Part shown: piece by piece, positions 19,776 to 28,909 of the stretch
Layout of the letters: each line of letters opens with the position of its first letter
Numbering within the stretch: the stretch's first letter is position 1
Source: Bradyrhizobium amphicarpaeae
Lineage (GTDB): Bacteria > Pseudomonadota > Alphaproteobacteria > Rhizobiales > Xanthobacteraceae
Reading direction: 5' to 3'
Length of the DNA stretch: 64,000 nucleotides
Assembly: GCF_002266435.3 (NCBI RefSeq)
Contig: NZ_CP029426.2
Location: forward strand, 4,060,001 to 4,124,000
The notes under the pieces: generated by a model
The model's input: only the letters and a program-made list of their open reading frames with translations
What the model was told of the DNA's origin: nothing
Database searches by the model: none
Made by a program: the position numbers and the translations under genes

Positions 19776-20990
19776 TCAGGCGGTGGCTGGCCGCGGCGTA
19801 CTGATCCGCGCGGCGCTCTGGCGGCGCCAGTTCTCCAGCGACAGCGGCAGCTCTTCAGCCGCCTCGACGCGGTTGCGGCCGCCGCGCTTGGCCTGGTAGA
19901 GCGCAGTGTCGGCGGATGCCAGCAGCACCTCGAGCTCGGTGCCGGCAGGACCGCCGGCGACGCCGATGCTGACGGTGGTGTCGACCGGGCCCTCATCGAC
20001 CACGACGCCGGAGGTCTCGAACGCCTCGCGCACCCGCTCGGCAACCAGCACGCCCTCCTCCAGCGAACACGGCAGCAGTGCTGCGAATTCCTCGCCGCCG
20101 ATGCGGCCCGACATGTCGGTGATACGCAGATTGCTGACGACGACGGTGGAGAACAGCTTGAGCATCTCGTCGCCGGCGGGGTGGCCGAAGCGGTCGTTGA
20201 TCGACTTGAAATGGTCGATGTCGAAGATCATCACGGTGACGGGACGGCCGGCCTTGGCCTCGCGCTCGATCACGCGGCCGCAGGCTTCCGAGAAGCCGCG
20301 GCGGTTGAGCATGCCGGTCAGGGGATCGGTCGACGCGGCGGTGCGGTGCGCGGTCACGGTGCGCTCGGACACCAGCATGAAGATCACGAATACGGTGCCG
20401 ACGGCGTAGAGGATCAGTTCGACCGCGAACACCTTGACCCAGATGCTCTGGGAGAAGCCGGCATCGTGCGGACGCAGGAAGCTGCCGATCAGGACCGGCA
20501 GCATCAGCACGCAGCCGTGCATCACCGGCATCACGAGGGCCGGCCAGCGTCGCTGCAGGCTCTTGCGCCGTTCGGTCCAGAGCTCGCTGGCGGTCAGTGC
20601 CGCGTAGACCGAGACGATGCCGGCGCCGACGATCATCCGCACCATGGATGCCTCGGGGTCGAGCAGCGTGACGGCGGCGACCCAGGCGAGCGCGCCGAGC
20701 ACGAGGCCGGCCCAGTTCGGCTTGCGGCCGTGGAAGACGCGCGCCGCGTTCCACACCATGCCGCAGGCGACGAAGCCGACCGCGTTCAGCGCGAGGTAGA
20801 GATGCGGGCCCAGCCTGTCGCCGGCCGCGGTCCACAGCGCGACGGAGGCGGCACCGAGGAGATAGGCGGTGCCCCACCATTTCAGCGCAGGGCTGTTCTC
20901 CTGCCTGCCGAAGAAAACCATCATGGCGCCGAGCAGTGCGGCGACCATGGTGGCAACCAAATAGAGCGTGATGCTATCGAGCGACATCAT
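19776..20990 (-). CDS. Membrane-bound diguanylate cyclase (GGDEF)
   Basis: Makes cyclic di-GMP from two GTP. The 404-residue protein has an N-terminal sensor of about six transmembrane helices (residues 1-220) and a C-terminal GGDEF domain. The active-site motif is GGEEF and the product-inhibition I-site RITD sits five residues upstream of it, so it should be active and feedback-controlled. FDIDHFKSINDRFGH is the substrate-binding stretch. No EAL domain is present. It may influence the surface-polysaccharide genes elsewhere in the window, but no direct link is visible. Confidence 0.93.
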   Translation of the reverse strand: MMSLDSITLYLVATMVAALLGAMMVFFGRQENSPALKWWGTAYLLGAASVALWTAAGDRLGPHLYLALNAVGFVACGMVWNAARVFHGRKPNWAGLVLGALAWVAAVTLLDPEASMVRMIVGAGIVSVYAALTASELWTERRKSLQRRWPALVMPVMHGCVLMLPVLIGSFLRPHDAGFSQSIWVKVFAVELILYAVGTVFVIFMLVSERTVTAHRTAASTDPLTGMLNRRGFSEACGRVIEREAKAGRPVTVMIFDIDHFKSINDRFGHPAGDEMLKLFSTVVVSNLRITDMSGRIGGEEFAALLPCSLEEGVLVAERVREAFETSGVVVDEGPVDTTVSIGVAGGPAGTELEVLLASADTALYQAKRGGRNRVEAAEELPLSLENWRRQSAARISTPRPATA

Positions 20991-21145
20991 GTCGGCCCCC
21001 TTAAGCCATAGCAGTTACGCGACCGGTACATCCGATTTGCGCGCCCTTCCAAAGGCGACGCTAGGTCTGCCGGGTTCCATTCAGGTTTTCGCGGGCACCC
21101 AAGTTTTCTGGAAACACGCCATCAATTTGCATACAAACGAACAAC

Positions 21146-21174
21146 AAAAAGGGCGCTGAAATCAGCGCCCTTTT
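21146..21174 (-). terminator. Rho-independent terminator of rplM-rpsI
   Basis: GGGCGCTG/CAGCGCCC stem (21151-21158 and 21163-21170) with a run of five T on the minus strand, located 45 bp after the rpsI stop codon. Confidence 0.85.
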
Positions 21175-21218
21175 GCATCTCATTGAAGCCGCTTTCGCGG
21201 CGAATCCGACCGAAGCGA

Positions 21219-21695
21219 TTAACGCTTCGAGAACTGGAAGGACCGGCGGGCCTTGGCCTTGCCGTACTTCTTGCGCTCGACGACGCGCGAGTCGCGGGTC
21301 AGGAAGCCGCCCTTCTTGAGCACGGTACGCAGCTCCGGCTCGAAATAGGTGAGCGCCTTGGAGATGCCGTGACGGACCGCGCCGGCCTGGCCGGACAGGC
21401 CGCCGCCGGCAACCGTGCAGACGACGTCGTACTGGCCCGAACGCGCGGCCACCGAGAACGGCTGCTCGATCATCATGCGCAGCACGGGACGGGCGAAATA
21501 GACCTCGACCTCGCGCGAGTTGACCGTGACCTTGCCGGCGCCCGGCTTGATCCAGACGCGGGCGACCGCGTCCTTGCGCTTGCCGGTGGCATAGGCGCGA
21601 TTGAACTTGTCGACCTTCTTCTCGTGCTTGGGCGCATCGGGCGCCGCCGTCTTGAGCTGCGAGAGCTGGTCGAGCGACTGGATGGATTCGGCCAT
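21219..21695 (-). CDS. rpsI: Ribosomal protein S9 (uS9)
   Basis: Small-subunit protein at the decoding centre. 158 residues, with an alphaproteobacterial N-terminal extension and the universal C-terminal tail [17 protein letters not shown] whose terminal Lys-Arg contacts P-site t[23 protein letters not shown] is the conserved core start. It begins one base after the rplM stop, so the two genes are a coupled operon. Confidence 0.98.
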   Translation of the reverse strand: MAESIQSLDQLSQLKTAAPDAPKHEKKVDKFNRAYATGKRKDAVARVWIKPGAGKVTVNSREVEVYFARPVLRMMIEQPFSVAARSGQYDVVCTVAGGGLSGQAGAVRHGISKALTYFEPELRTVLKKGGFLTRDSRVVERKKYGKAKARRSFQFSKR

Positions 21696-21696
21696 G

Positions 21697-22161
21697 TTAT
21701 GCGGCCCTCGTGTTCTTGCGGTTCAACTTGGCGATATCGATCTTCTCGGGCGTCTGGGCCTCGTGCGGATGATCGGCGCCGCCATAGACGCGGAGGTTGC
21801 CCATCTGGACGCGGCCGAGCGGACCACGCGGGATCATGCGCTCGACGGCCTTCTCGAGCACGCGCTCGGGATGCTTGCCCTCGAGGATCTGGCGCGCGGT
21901 GCGCTCCTTGATGTGGCCGACATAGCCGGTGTGCTTGTAGTAGGTCTTCTGCTCGCGCTTGCGCCCGGTGAGGACCGCATGCTGCGCGTTGATGATGATG
22001 ACGTTGTCGCCGCAATCAACGTGCGGGGTGTAGGTCGGGAGGTGCTTGCCGCGCAGGCGCATGGCGACGATGGTGGCGAGGCGGCCGACGACCAGACCCT
22101 TGGCGTCGATCAGCACCCACTTCTTCGTCACCTCAGCCGGCTTTGCCGAAAAGGTTTTCAT
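21697..22161 (-). CDS. rplM: Ribosomal protein L13 (uL13)
   Basis: Early-assembling large-subunit protein. 154 residues, [20 protein letters not shown] at the N-terminus; the conserved stretch [16 protein letters not shown] and the C-terminal [14 protein letters not shown] are present. The ATG at 22159-22161 is the canonical start; 13 further upstream codons are open but not family-like. It is the first gene of the rplM-rpsI operon. Confidence 0.98.
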   Translation of the reverse strand: MKTFSAKPAEVTKKWVLIDAKGLVVGRLATIVAMRLRGKHLPTYTPHVDCGDNVIIINAQHAVLTGRKREQKTYYKHTGYVGHIKERTARQILEGKHPERVLEKAVERMIPRGPLGRVQMGNLRVYGGADHPHEAQTPEKIDIAKLNRKNTRAA

Positions 22162-22319
22162 GTCAGAGTTTCCGTGGACGGGGAGCATCGGCGCGAACAC
22201 CGCACCGGACTGCGCGGATTTCTAGAGAAGGGAGGCGCAACGGTCAATGCCCCGCAACGCAAATTAGATCAGCAATATCAACGCATTAAAAATATGGTAC
22301 TATATTACCTGCGAAAAGC

Positions 22320-22748
22320 TCAAACATTTGGAATGGAATAGGTCGAGGTGACATGGGCGATCGGATCGGGCGAGGTGCCCGACAGCAGCTTGACCTCTCC
22401 GACCGCCAGCCGCTTGCCGAGCTTGAGCAGCCGTGCCTCCGCCAGCACGTCCTGGCCCGGCTGACCCTTGCGCAGGAAATTGATGTTGAGATTGGTGGTC
22501 ACGGCGAGCCCGACCGGCCCGATCGCGGACAGCAGCACCACGTACATCGCGAAATCGGCCAGCGCCATCAGCGTCGGGCCCGACACGGTTCCACCGGGCC
22601 GCAGCATCTTCTCGCTGAAACGCTGCCGCAAGAGGCAGGTCTGGCCGTCCGCGCTTTCGATCGTGATGTCGTCGCCGCTGAACGCCTGGGGAAATTCGAC
22701 GCGGAGGAATTGCTCGACATCCGCCACGCTCATTTTCGCTAACGCCAT
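22320..22748 (-). CDS. Hotdog-fold PaaI-type acyl-CoA thioesterase
   Basis: 142 residues with the hotdog signature RPGGTVSGPTLMALADFAMY followed by the beta strand TTNLNINFLRKGQPG. Family members hydrolyse acyl- or aryl-CoA thioesters. The ATG at 22746-22748 has a G-rich ribosome site; a GTG four codons upstream is an alternative. It is divergent from the crotonase gene 85 bp away, which suggests related CoA metabolism. Confidence 0.85.
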   Translation of the reverse strand: MALAKMSVADVEQFLRVEFPQAFSGDDITIESADGQTCLLRQRFSEKMLRPGGTVSGPTLMALADFAMYVVLLSAIGPVGLAVTTNLNINFLRKGQPGQDVLAEARLLKLGKRLAVGEVKLLSGTSPDPIAHVTSTYSIPNV

Positions 22749-22833
22749 GCTGTTCCCCACCCTCGCTTCGCTTGCCCTGTTACATTAAGTTATCTGCGTC
22801 ATTCAAATGCAATAATCCAACGGAAACGCTTCG

Positions 22834-23658
22834 ATGTCCGCCCAGGCCGCCCGCGCCCCCTCCCCGCAACCGCCGATCCTGCTGCGCGAGACCAAGGGCT
22901 CCATCGCAGTCCTGACGCTGAACCGGCCCGCTGCGCGCAACAGCCTGTCGGCCGCGATGATCGCCAGCCTGCATGCCGAGCTCAATGATATCGGCAGCGA
23001 CAAGGCCATCCGCGGCGTCGTGATCGCGGCCAACGGCCCGGCTTTCTCCGCCGGCCACGACATGAAGGAACTCACCGTTCGCCGCACTGACCCGGATCGC
23101 GGCCGCGCCTTCTTCGCCGAGATGATGACCGCCTGCAGCGCGATGATGCAGGCGATCGTGCATCTGCCCAAGCCCGTGGTGGCTGCCGTCCAGGGCATCG
23201 CGACCGCGGCCGGCTGCCAGCTCGTGGCAAGCTGCGATCTTGCGATCGCATCCGAAGCCGCAAGCTTCGCCACTCCCGGCGTCGACATCGGCCTGTTCTG
23301 CTCGACACCGATGGTGGCGCTGTCGCGCAACGTCCCGCGCAAGCAGGCCATGGAGATGCTGTTGACGGGCGAGCCGATCCCCGCAACGCGTGCTCGCGAG
23401 ATCGGGCTCATCAACCGCGTGGTTGCCGCCGGCAATGAGCGCTCCGCCGCGATCGAGCTCGCGCAACAGGTCGCGTTGAAATCCGCCTACACCATCAAGC
23501 TCGGCAAGGAGGCGTTCTATCGCCAGGCCGAGATGAGCCTTGCGGAGGCCTATCGCTATGCCGCGGAGGTGATGACCGAGAACATGATGGCGCGCGACGC
23601 CGAGGAAGGCATCGGCGCCTTCATCGAGAAGCGCACGCCGACATGGCGGGATGAGTAG
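22834..23658 (+). CDS. Enoyl-CoA hydratase/isomerase-like protein lacking both catalytic glutamates
   Basis: 274 residues of crotonase fold, with the oxyanion-hole segments AFSAGHDMKEL (about 70-80) and GIATAAGCQLVASCDLAIAS (121-140). At the places of the two glutamates of classical enoyl-CoA hydratases it has Gln129 and Gly149 (ATPGVDIGLF). It therefore probably does not hydrate enoyl-CoA; it resembles the ECHDC3-like branch, whose function is poorly known. Divergent from the thioesterase gene. Confidence 0.85.
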   Translation: MSAQAARAPSPQPPILLRETKGSIAVLTLNRPAARNSLSAAMIASLHAELNDIGSDKAIRGVVIAANGPAFSAGHDMKELTVRRTDPDRGRAFFAEMMTACSAMMQAIVHLPKPVVAAVQGIATAAGCQLVASCDLAIASEAASFATPGVDIGLFCSTPMVALSRNVPRKQAMEMLLTGEPIPATRAREIGLINRVVAAGNERSAAIELAQQVALKSAYTIKLGKEAFYRQAEMSLAEAYRYAAEVMTENMMARDAEEGIGAFIEKRTPTWRDE

Positions 23659-23661
23659 AAT

Positions 23662-23778
23662 CGTCATTGCGAGCGCAGCGAAGCAATCCAGAAATCCCTC
23701 CGCGAAGACAGACTGGATTGCTTCGTCGCTTCAGCGCAAAATTGCTTCGCAATTTTGTCGCGAGCTCCTCGCGATGAC
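23662..23778. repeat. Interspersed palindromic repeat
   Basis: About 117 bp with outer arms ending GTCATTGCGAG and CTCGCGATGAC, a perfect 13-bp inner pair (23679-23691 with 23713-23725), and a second hairpin CAAAATTGC/GCAATTTTG. This is the style of short intergenic repeat common in Bradyrhizobium. It fills the gap between the crotonase and CoA-binding genes. Confidence 0.75.
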
Positions 23779-23796
23779 AAGCAAGAAGAACGACAA

Positions 23797-24381
23797 ATGA
23801 ACCACGACGCCTATCCCGACAACTACATCCGCGGCATCCTCAACTCCGTGAAGTCGATCGCGATGGTCGGCGCTTCGCCGGTCAACGTGCGGCCGAGCTA
23901 TTTCGCGTTCAAATATCTGGCGCAGCGCGGTTACGACATGATCCCGGTCAATCCCGGCCATGTCGGCAAGGAGCTGCTCGGACAGCCCTTCGTCGCCTCG
24001 CTCTCCGACATCGGCCGCCCCGTCGACATGATCGACATCTTCCGCAACTCCAGCTACATCCTGCCTGTGGTCGAAGAGGCGCTCACGCTCGATCCGCTGC
24101 CGAAGGTGATCTGGATGCAGCTTGGCGCGCGTGACGATTTGGCGGCAGCGAAAGCCGAGTCAGTCGGTATCAAGGTGGTGATGAACCGCTGTCCAAAGAT
24201 CGAATATGGCCGCCTGTCGTCCGAGATCTCCTGGATGGGCGTGAATTCGCGCACGCTGAGTTCCAAGCGCGCGCCGGCACCGACGCAAGGCATGCGGCTA
24301 TCCCTCAATCGGATGAGCGTCGGCGGCGGCGACACCGCGGCCTCCGACCGCGCCGCAAAAAACAAGACCGAGCAAAGCTGA
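23797..24381 (+). CDS. CoA-binding domain protein (YccU-like)
   Basis: 194 residues containing a Rossmann-type CoA-binding domain: IAMVGASPVNVRPSYFAFKY near residue 20 and GYDMIPVNPGHVGKELLGQP after it. The C-terminal 50 residues are polar and variable. The family is related to the nucleotide-binding part of succinyl-CoA synthetase, but stand-alone members have no assigned reaction. The ATG at 23797 follows the repeat. It precedes metY on the same strand with a 149-bp gap. Confidence 0.85.
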   Translation: MNHDAYPDNYIRGILNSVKSIAMVGASPVNVRPSYFAFKYLAQRGYDMIPVNPGHVGKELLGQPFVASLSDIGRPVDMIDIFRNSSYILPVVEEALTLDPLPKVIWMQLGARDDLAAAKAESVGIKVVMNRCPKIEYGRLSSEISWMGVNSRTLSSKRAPAPTQGMRLSLNRMSVGGGDTAASDRAAKNKTEQS

Positions 24382-24530
24382 CGCAATCGCGAAGGATTCG
24401 TTTCGCGATCGCGACACTACGTAGCAAGACCATTCCCAAATGATCCTGATGTGACGCGGCGCCTTGACGGCGGGCGCGGCGCCGATCAGCATGCCGCGCG
24501 ATTTCAGGCCACGAGAACAGGACGCCCTCA

Positions 24531-25811
24531 ATGAGCGATCGCCTTCCGGGATTTTCAACCCTCGCCGTGCATGCCGGTGCACAGCCCGACCCCACCACCG
24601 GCGCGCGCGCAACTCCGATTTATCAAACGACCTCGTTCGTGTTCAATGATGCCGACCACGCCGCCTCGCTGTTCGGCCTGCAGGCATTCGGCAACATCTA
24701 TACCCGCATCGGCAACCCCACCAATGCGGTGCTGGAAGAGCGCGTCGCAGCCCTCGAAGGCGGCACGGCCGCGCTGGCGGTGGCCTCCGGCCACGCCGCG
24801 CAGGTGGTGGTGCTGCAGCAGTTGATGCAGCCCGGCGACGAATTCATCGCGGCGCGAAAGCTCTATGGCGGCTCGATCAACCAGTTCACGCACGCCTTCA
24901 AGAGCTTCGGCTGGAACGTGGTGTGGGCCGATCCCGACGACATCTCGAGCTTCGAGCGCGCGGTGACGCCGCGCACCAAAGCCATCTTCATCGAATCCAT
25001 CGCCAATCCGGCCGGCAGCATCACCGACATCGAGGCGATCTCGACGGTGGCGCGCAAGGCGGGCGTGCCGCTGATCGTCGACAACACGCTGGCCTCGCCC
25101 TACCTCATTCGCCCGATCGACCACGGTGCCGACATCGTGGTGCACTCGCTGACGAAGTTCCTCGGCGGCCATGGCAATTCGCTCGGCGGCATCATCGTCG
25201 ATGCCGGCACCTTCGACTGGTCGACCGGCGGCAAATATCCGATGCTGTCGGAGCCGCGGCCGGAATATCACGGCATCCGCCTGCAGGAGACCTTCGGCAA
25301 TTTCGCCTTCGCGATCGCCTGCCGCGTGCTCGGCCTGCGCGACCTCGGCCCCGCGCTGTCGCCGTTCAATGCCTTCATGATCCTGACCGGCATCGAGACC
25401 TTGCCGCTGCGCATGCAGAAGCAGTGCGACAATGCAAAAGCGGTCGCCGAATTCCTCGCCGGCCATCCGGCGGTGGCATCGGTCAGCTATGCCGGCCTTG
25501 CGAGCGACAAGTACAACCAGCTCGCGCGCAAATACGCGCCGAAGGGCGCGGGCGCCGTGTTCACCTTCAGCCTGAAGGGCGGCTACGACGCCGGCGTCAG
25601 CCTGGTGTCGAAGCTGCAGCTGTTCTCGCACCTGGCCAATGTCGGCGATACCCGCTCGCTGGTGATCCATCCGGCCTCGACCACGCACAGCCAGCTCGAC
25701 GATGCCGCCAAGATCAAGTCCGGCGCCGGCCCCGACGTGGTGCGGCTGTCGATCGGCATCGAGGACAAGGAAGACCTCATCGCGGATCTGGAGCAGGCGC
25801 TGGGAGCTTAG
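24531..25811 (+). CDS. metY: O-acetylhomoserine sulfhydrylase (aminocarboxypropyltransferase)
   Basis: PLP enzyme of the Cys/Met metabolism family that makes homocysteine (or methionine) from O-acetylhomoserine and sulfide (or methanethiol). 426 residues, the usual length. The PLP-binding lysine is K209 in VVHSLTKFLGGHG; the substrate-pocket motif YTRIGNPTNAVLEERVAALE is at about 57-76. The 149-bp leader was checked for a SAM-type riboswitch and none was recognised. Confidence 0.93.
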   Translation: MSDRLPGFSTLAVHAGAQPDPTTGARATPIYQTTSFVFNDADHAASLFGLQAFGNIYTRIGNPTNAVLEERVAALEGGTAALAVASGHAAQVVVLQQLMQPGDEFIAARKLYGGSINQFTHAFKSFGWNVVWADPDDISSFERAVTPRTKAIFIESIANPAGSITDIEAISTVARKAGVPLIVDNTLASPYLIRPIDHGADIVVHSLTKFLGGHGNSLGGIIVDAGTFDWSTGGKYPMLSEPRPEYHGIRLQETFGNFAFAIACRVLGLRDLGPALSPFNAFMILTGIETLPLRMQKQCDNAKAVAEFLAGHPAVASVSYAGLASDKYNQLARKYAPKGAGAVFTFSLKGGYDAGVSLVSKLQLFSHLANVGDTRSLVIHPASTTHSQLDDAAKIKSGAGPDVVRLSIGIEDKEDLIADLEQALGA

Positions 25812-25817
25812 GTTCCT

Positions 25818-25854
25818 CGTAGCCCGGATTGCGCTTCGCTCCATCCGGGCTACG
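25818..25854. repeat. Short palindromic repeat (REP-like)
   Basis: A perfect 12-bp inverted repeat, CGTAGCCCGGAT and ATCCGGGCTACG, around a 13-base loop, 6 bp after the metY stop codon. This hairpin is a common intergenic repeat in Bradyrhizobium and related genomes and could double as a transcription end structure. Confidence 0.75.
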
Positions 25855-25976
25855 GAATTTCGTTGCGTACGCGCGCCCCCCGGGATGTTCGTTTTGAAGA
25901 CCGCTCGTTAACAGTCATTAACCATATCTACCCCATACATCGTCTCTGGACCGCCCCTTTTGATTCGGAGCCGACG

Positions 25977-26318
25977 ATGCTGCGCTGGATGGCGCCTGCC
26001 CTTGCCGCGATGCTGACGGTTTCAAGTGCGCTCGCTGCTGACTTGCCCGCGACACCCAAGCGGCGAGCCGCCGCGCAGCAGGAGCCACCCAAGGTTTGGG
26101 TCGAAACCGATCCGGATGCGCTGATCTCGCCGGCCTATGGCATCCGCAGCTACATCCGAAACCTGCCGGGCGCGCCGCTGCTGCCGGGCTCCCACACGCT
26201 GCCGGGCTATTACGGGCGCCCCTGGGACTACGACTATCAGGGCTCGTATTACGGCGGGAAGCAGGTCGACTATTTCTGGCGGCTGCCCTACTCGTGCGGC
26301 ATCTACGGCTACTGCTGA
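25977..26318 (+). CDS. Small secreted Tyr/Gly-rich protein
   Basis: 113 residues with a signal peptide (MLRWMAPALAAMLTVSSALA, cleavage before ADLP). The mature part is rich in Tyr, Pro and Gly, for example TLPGYYGRPWDYDYQGSYYG, and ends with two cysteines (SCGIYGYC). The N-terminal ADLP after cleavage resembles Bradyrhizobium outer-membrane/periplasmic proteins. No function assigned. The start is the ATG at 25977, which begins the signal sequence. Confidence 0.7.
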   Translation: MLRWMAPALAAMLTVSSALAADLPATPKRRAAAQQEPPKVWVETDPDALISPAYGIRSYIRNLPGAPLLPGSHTLPGYYGRPWDYDYQGSYYGGKQVDYFWRLPYSCGIYGYC

Positions 26319-26337
26319 TCAGCCGGGCTGATGGTGA

Positions 26338-27420
26338 TCAGCCGGGTTGGCCAACTGGAACCGCGCGCGACTGCACCTGCGCAGATTGCCGCGAAGCGAG
26401 CCGCTCCACCTGCATCACTGCGAGCATCAGCACGACGATGGCGACCGCCTGGTGCGACAGCGCGAGGTCGATCGGCACCTGGTTGAGCAGCGTGAGAATG
26501 CCGAGCACCGCCTGCAGGCTCACCGCCGCGAACAGCCAGAGCGCGCCGCTTGCCGCAGCACCCGCGCGTGAACGCACCGCGTCAATCGCGTGCAGCGCGG
26601 CCAGCGCGAACAGCGCATAGGCGGTCATGCGGTGCTCGAACTGCACCGTCAGCAAATTATCGAACATGTTGCGCCACCACGGCGTCTCGAACCACAACCG
26701 TTCGGCCGAGGGAATGAACGCGCCGTCGATCTGTGGCCACGTGTTATAGGCGCGCCCGGCGCGGAGGCCCGCGACCAGCGCGCCGAAATAGATCTGCACG
26801 AAGGTCACCGCGAGCAGCAGCGCGCTCGTAAACCGCAGCCGCGCTGGCGCCTCGATCGGCGGCCTCTCCTTGAGCCGCCGCACCGTCCAGACGATCCCGG
26901 CAAAGATCAGCAGCGCGAGCACGAGATGCGTCGCCAGCCGATATTGCGACACCTCGACCCGCTCGGTCAGGCCCGAGGCCACCATCCACCAGCCGACCGC
27001 GCCCTGGAGCCCGCCGAGCGCGAACAGCAGCCACAACCTGCGCTTCAGTTCACCGGAGAGGCCGCCACGCCACAGGAAGAACAGGAACGGCAGCAGATAG
27101 GCGACGCCGATGAAGCGGCCGAGCAAGCGGTGGCTCCACTCCCACCAGAAGATCTCCTTGAACTCGGACAGGCTCATGCCCGCGTTGAGCTCGCGATATT
27201 GCGGGATCTTCTTGTAGGCTTCGAACGCCTCGGTCCACTGCGCCTCCGACAGCGGCGGCACGCTGCCCGTGACCGGCTTCCATTCGACGATCGAAAGGCC
27301 GGATTCCGTCAGCCGCGTCGCGCCGCCGACCAGCACCATCAGCGCAATCAGCGCGGCGACCGAGATCAGCCACCAGCGAACGGCGCGATACGGGTTGGAC
27401 GGGGCGGAAATCGTTGTCAT
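26338..27420 (-). CDS. ctaA: Heme A synthase (COX15/CtaA)
   Basis: Oxidises the C8 methyl of heme O to give heme A for aa3-type cytochrome oxidase. A 360-residue membrane protein with about eight transmembrane helices. Conserved heme-ligand histidines are seen in [34 protein letters not shown] and [31 protein letters not shown] is the type-2 signature loop. The ATG at 27418-27420 gives [18 protein letters not shown]. It is divergent from the DUF2842 gene. Confidence 0.95.
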   Translation of the reverse strand: MTTISAPSNPYRAVRWWLISVAALIALMVLVGGATRLTESGLSIVEWKPVTGSVPPLSEAQWTEAFEAYKKIPQYRELNAGMSLSEFKEIFWWEWSHRLLGRFIGVAYLLPFLFFLWRGGLSGELKRRLWLLFALGGLQGAVGWWMVASGLTERVEVSQYRLATHLVLALLIFAGIVWTVRRLKERPPIEAPARLRFTSALLLAVTFVQIYFGALVAGLRAGRAYNTWPQIDGAFIPSAERLWFETPWWRNMFDNLLTVQFEHRMTAYALFALAALHAIDAVRSRAGAAASGALWLFAAVSLQAVLGILTLLNQVPIDLALSHQAVAIVVLMLAVMQVERLASRQSAQVQSRAVPVGQPG

Positions 27421-27524
27421 TTCGGGAGCAAAACCAGGACTTGAAGGCTTGAACCGGACTGCGTGCCCCTTATAGTCCCCCGCTCCCGCAGCGCAAGTTA
27501 CGCGAAAGCCGCTCATAATCTGCC

Positions 27525-27746
27525 ATGACGATCCGCACCCGCAAGTTCCTCGGCGCCATCCTGCTCCTGGTGCTTTGCACCGTCTGGGCCCTGCTCGGCA
27601 TGGCGGCAGCGCAGATGCCGTGGATTGCCGAGTCCGGCTGGCGGCAGGCGATCTATTACGTCGTGGTCGGCATGGGCTGGGTGCTGCCGGCGATGCCGAT
27701 CGTGAGCTGGATGCAACGACCCGATCGCGCCAAGTCTAACTCATAG
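27525..27746 (+). CDS. DUF2842 family small membrane protein
   Basis: 73 residues with two transmembrane helices ([20 protein letters not shown] and [20 protein letters not shown]) and a short charged tail. DUF2842 is an alphaproteobacterial family often near heme A synthase or oxidase assembly genes, as here, and could be involved in cytochrome oxidase biogenesis. Its last 11 bases overlap the 3' end of the convergent polysaccharide deacetylase-like gene. Confidence 0.8.
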   Translation: MTIRTRKFLGAILLLVLCTVWALLGMAAAQMPWIAESGWRQAIYYVVVGMGWVLPAMPIVSWMQRPDRAKSNS

Positions 27747-28845
27747 CGCTGCCCGTCGGCTTCACCGGCGCAAAGGCAGCACCTGACACCAGCACACGCA
27801 GCATGCGCAGCGAGCGCACACGGCCGTCCCAGGAAATCCGCGGCAGCGCGCGCAGATTGGTCCGCCCCTCCGCATCGACGATACCCGATATCGTCGACAC
27901 CGCGCTGGCAAAACCGGCCGCCTCCGCCATCATGACGTGGCTGCGCCGGAAGGAGGCACGATCGCCGAACGGAAAGGCGAAATGCCCGACCTCGCGGCGG
28001 AAGGCGGATTCGGCGACGGCCTTGCCCATCGTCATCTCGCGCAGCGCCGCAGCGTCCTTCATGTTGGCGAGCACGGGATAGTTCACGGTCGCGCTGCCGA
28101 TCGTGACGAGCGGATCGGCGGCGAGCTTCGCCAGATCCTCCCAATTCATCGACGCCTCGCGCGAGAGCGCGGCGAGGTCGATCCGGTAGCGCGTGCAGAG
28201 ATCGGCGATCGCCGCCGACAGATCCGCCGGTGACAGCGAGCGCAGCCAACTCTCGAGATGCGAAAACAGCGCTTGCTTCTCGGCACTGTCGGTGACGACG
28301 AAGCGCTGCTCTTTCTCGCCCATCATCAGGCTGATGCGGCTCTCGCGCGCAATCACCTGCTCGAGCCCGAGCCACCAGGCCTGCCCGACGCCGTCGGGAA
28401 ACGCGGTGGGCACGTAGATCGCGAAGGGCACGGCGTGATGCGCCAGCACAGGATAGGCGAAGTCGATCAGATCCTTGGCCGCACCATCGAAAGTGAGCGC
28501 CACGAAACGCTGCTGCTCCGGCAGCGTCACCGCGCGGCGGCAGACCTCGTCCATGCCGATAAACCCATAATCCCAGCGCTTCAGCGCGCGAATGGCGCGG
28601 TCGAGAAATTGCGGCGTGATCGCGCTCGCGCGCAGCGGCTGAAACCCGCCGCGCTGCCGCGGACGCACCCGTTCAAAGCGCAGGATGGCGCCGGCACCGC
28701 GACTGCGCAGCGCGGCCTGGCCGGTGAACCAGGCCAGCTCGAAGCGCAGCCGCTCCAGCCATCTGTCGTCGGATGCCAATACCTTGCCCCTTCGCGCCCT
28801 CGAGGCGCCCGTTCCCTCTCCATTGTCCTTACCCTTTGTTGACAT
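27736..28845 (-). CDS. Polysaccharide deacetylase (NodB-fold)-like protein, metal ligands lost
   Basis: 369 residues. The middle has the NodB fold, but the metal-binding motifs are changed. Motif 1 TFDDG reads TFDGA (118-122), replacing the metal-binding Asp with Gly121. Motif 2 SHTxxHP reads SATVNYP (251-257), replacing the two His with Ala252 and Tyr256. It is therefore unlikely to be a metal-dependent deacetylase and may bind polysaccharide instead. It is divergent from the CelD-like acetyltransferase (64-bp gap) at the edge of the polysaccharide locus. The start is the ATG at 28843-28845. Confidence 0.8.
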   Translation of the reverse strand: MSTKGKDNGEGTGASRARRGKVLASDDRWLERLRFELAWFTGQAALRSRGAGAILRFERVRPRQRGGFQPLRASAITPQFLDRAIRALKRWDYGFIGMDEVCRRAVTLPEQQRFVALTFDGAAKDLIDFAYPVLAHHAVPFAIYVPTAFPDGVGQAWWLGLEQVIARESRISLMMGEKEQRFVVTDSAEKQALFSHLESWLRSLSPADLSAAIADLCTRYRIDLAALSREASMNWEDLAKLAADPLVTIGSATVNYPVLANMKDAAALREMTMGKAVAESAFRREVGHFAFPFGDRASFRRSHVMMAEAAGFASAVSTISGIVDAEGRTNLRALPRISWDGRVRSLRMLRVLVSGAAFAPVKPTGSAMS

Positions 28846-28909
28846 TTCTTTGCAAAGGTCGGCCACCGGCCGAATTACGTCTATTTTGCTTTCTCGACAG
28901 GTTTCGTGA

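Noticed and set aside
24382..24530. Possible SAM riboswitch ahead of metY
   Set aside because: The leader does not show the SAM-II pseudoknot core or SAM-I architecture; only unremarkable GC-rich inverted segments are seen.
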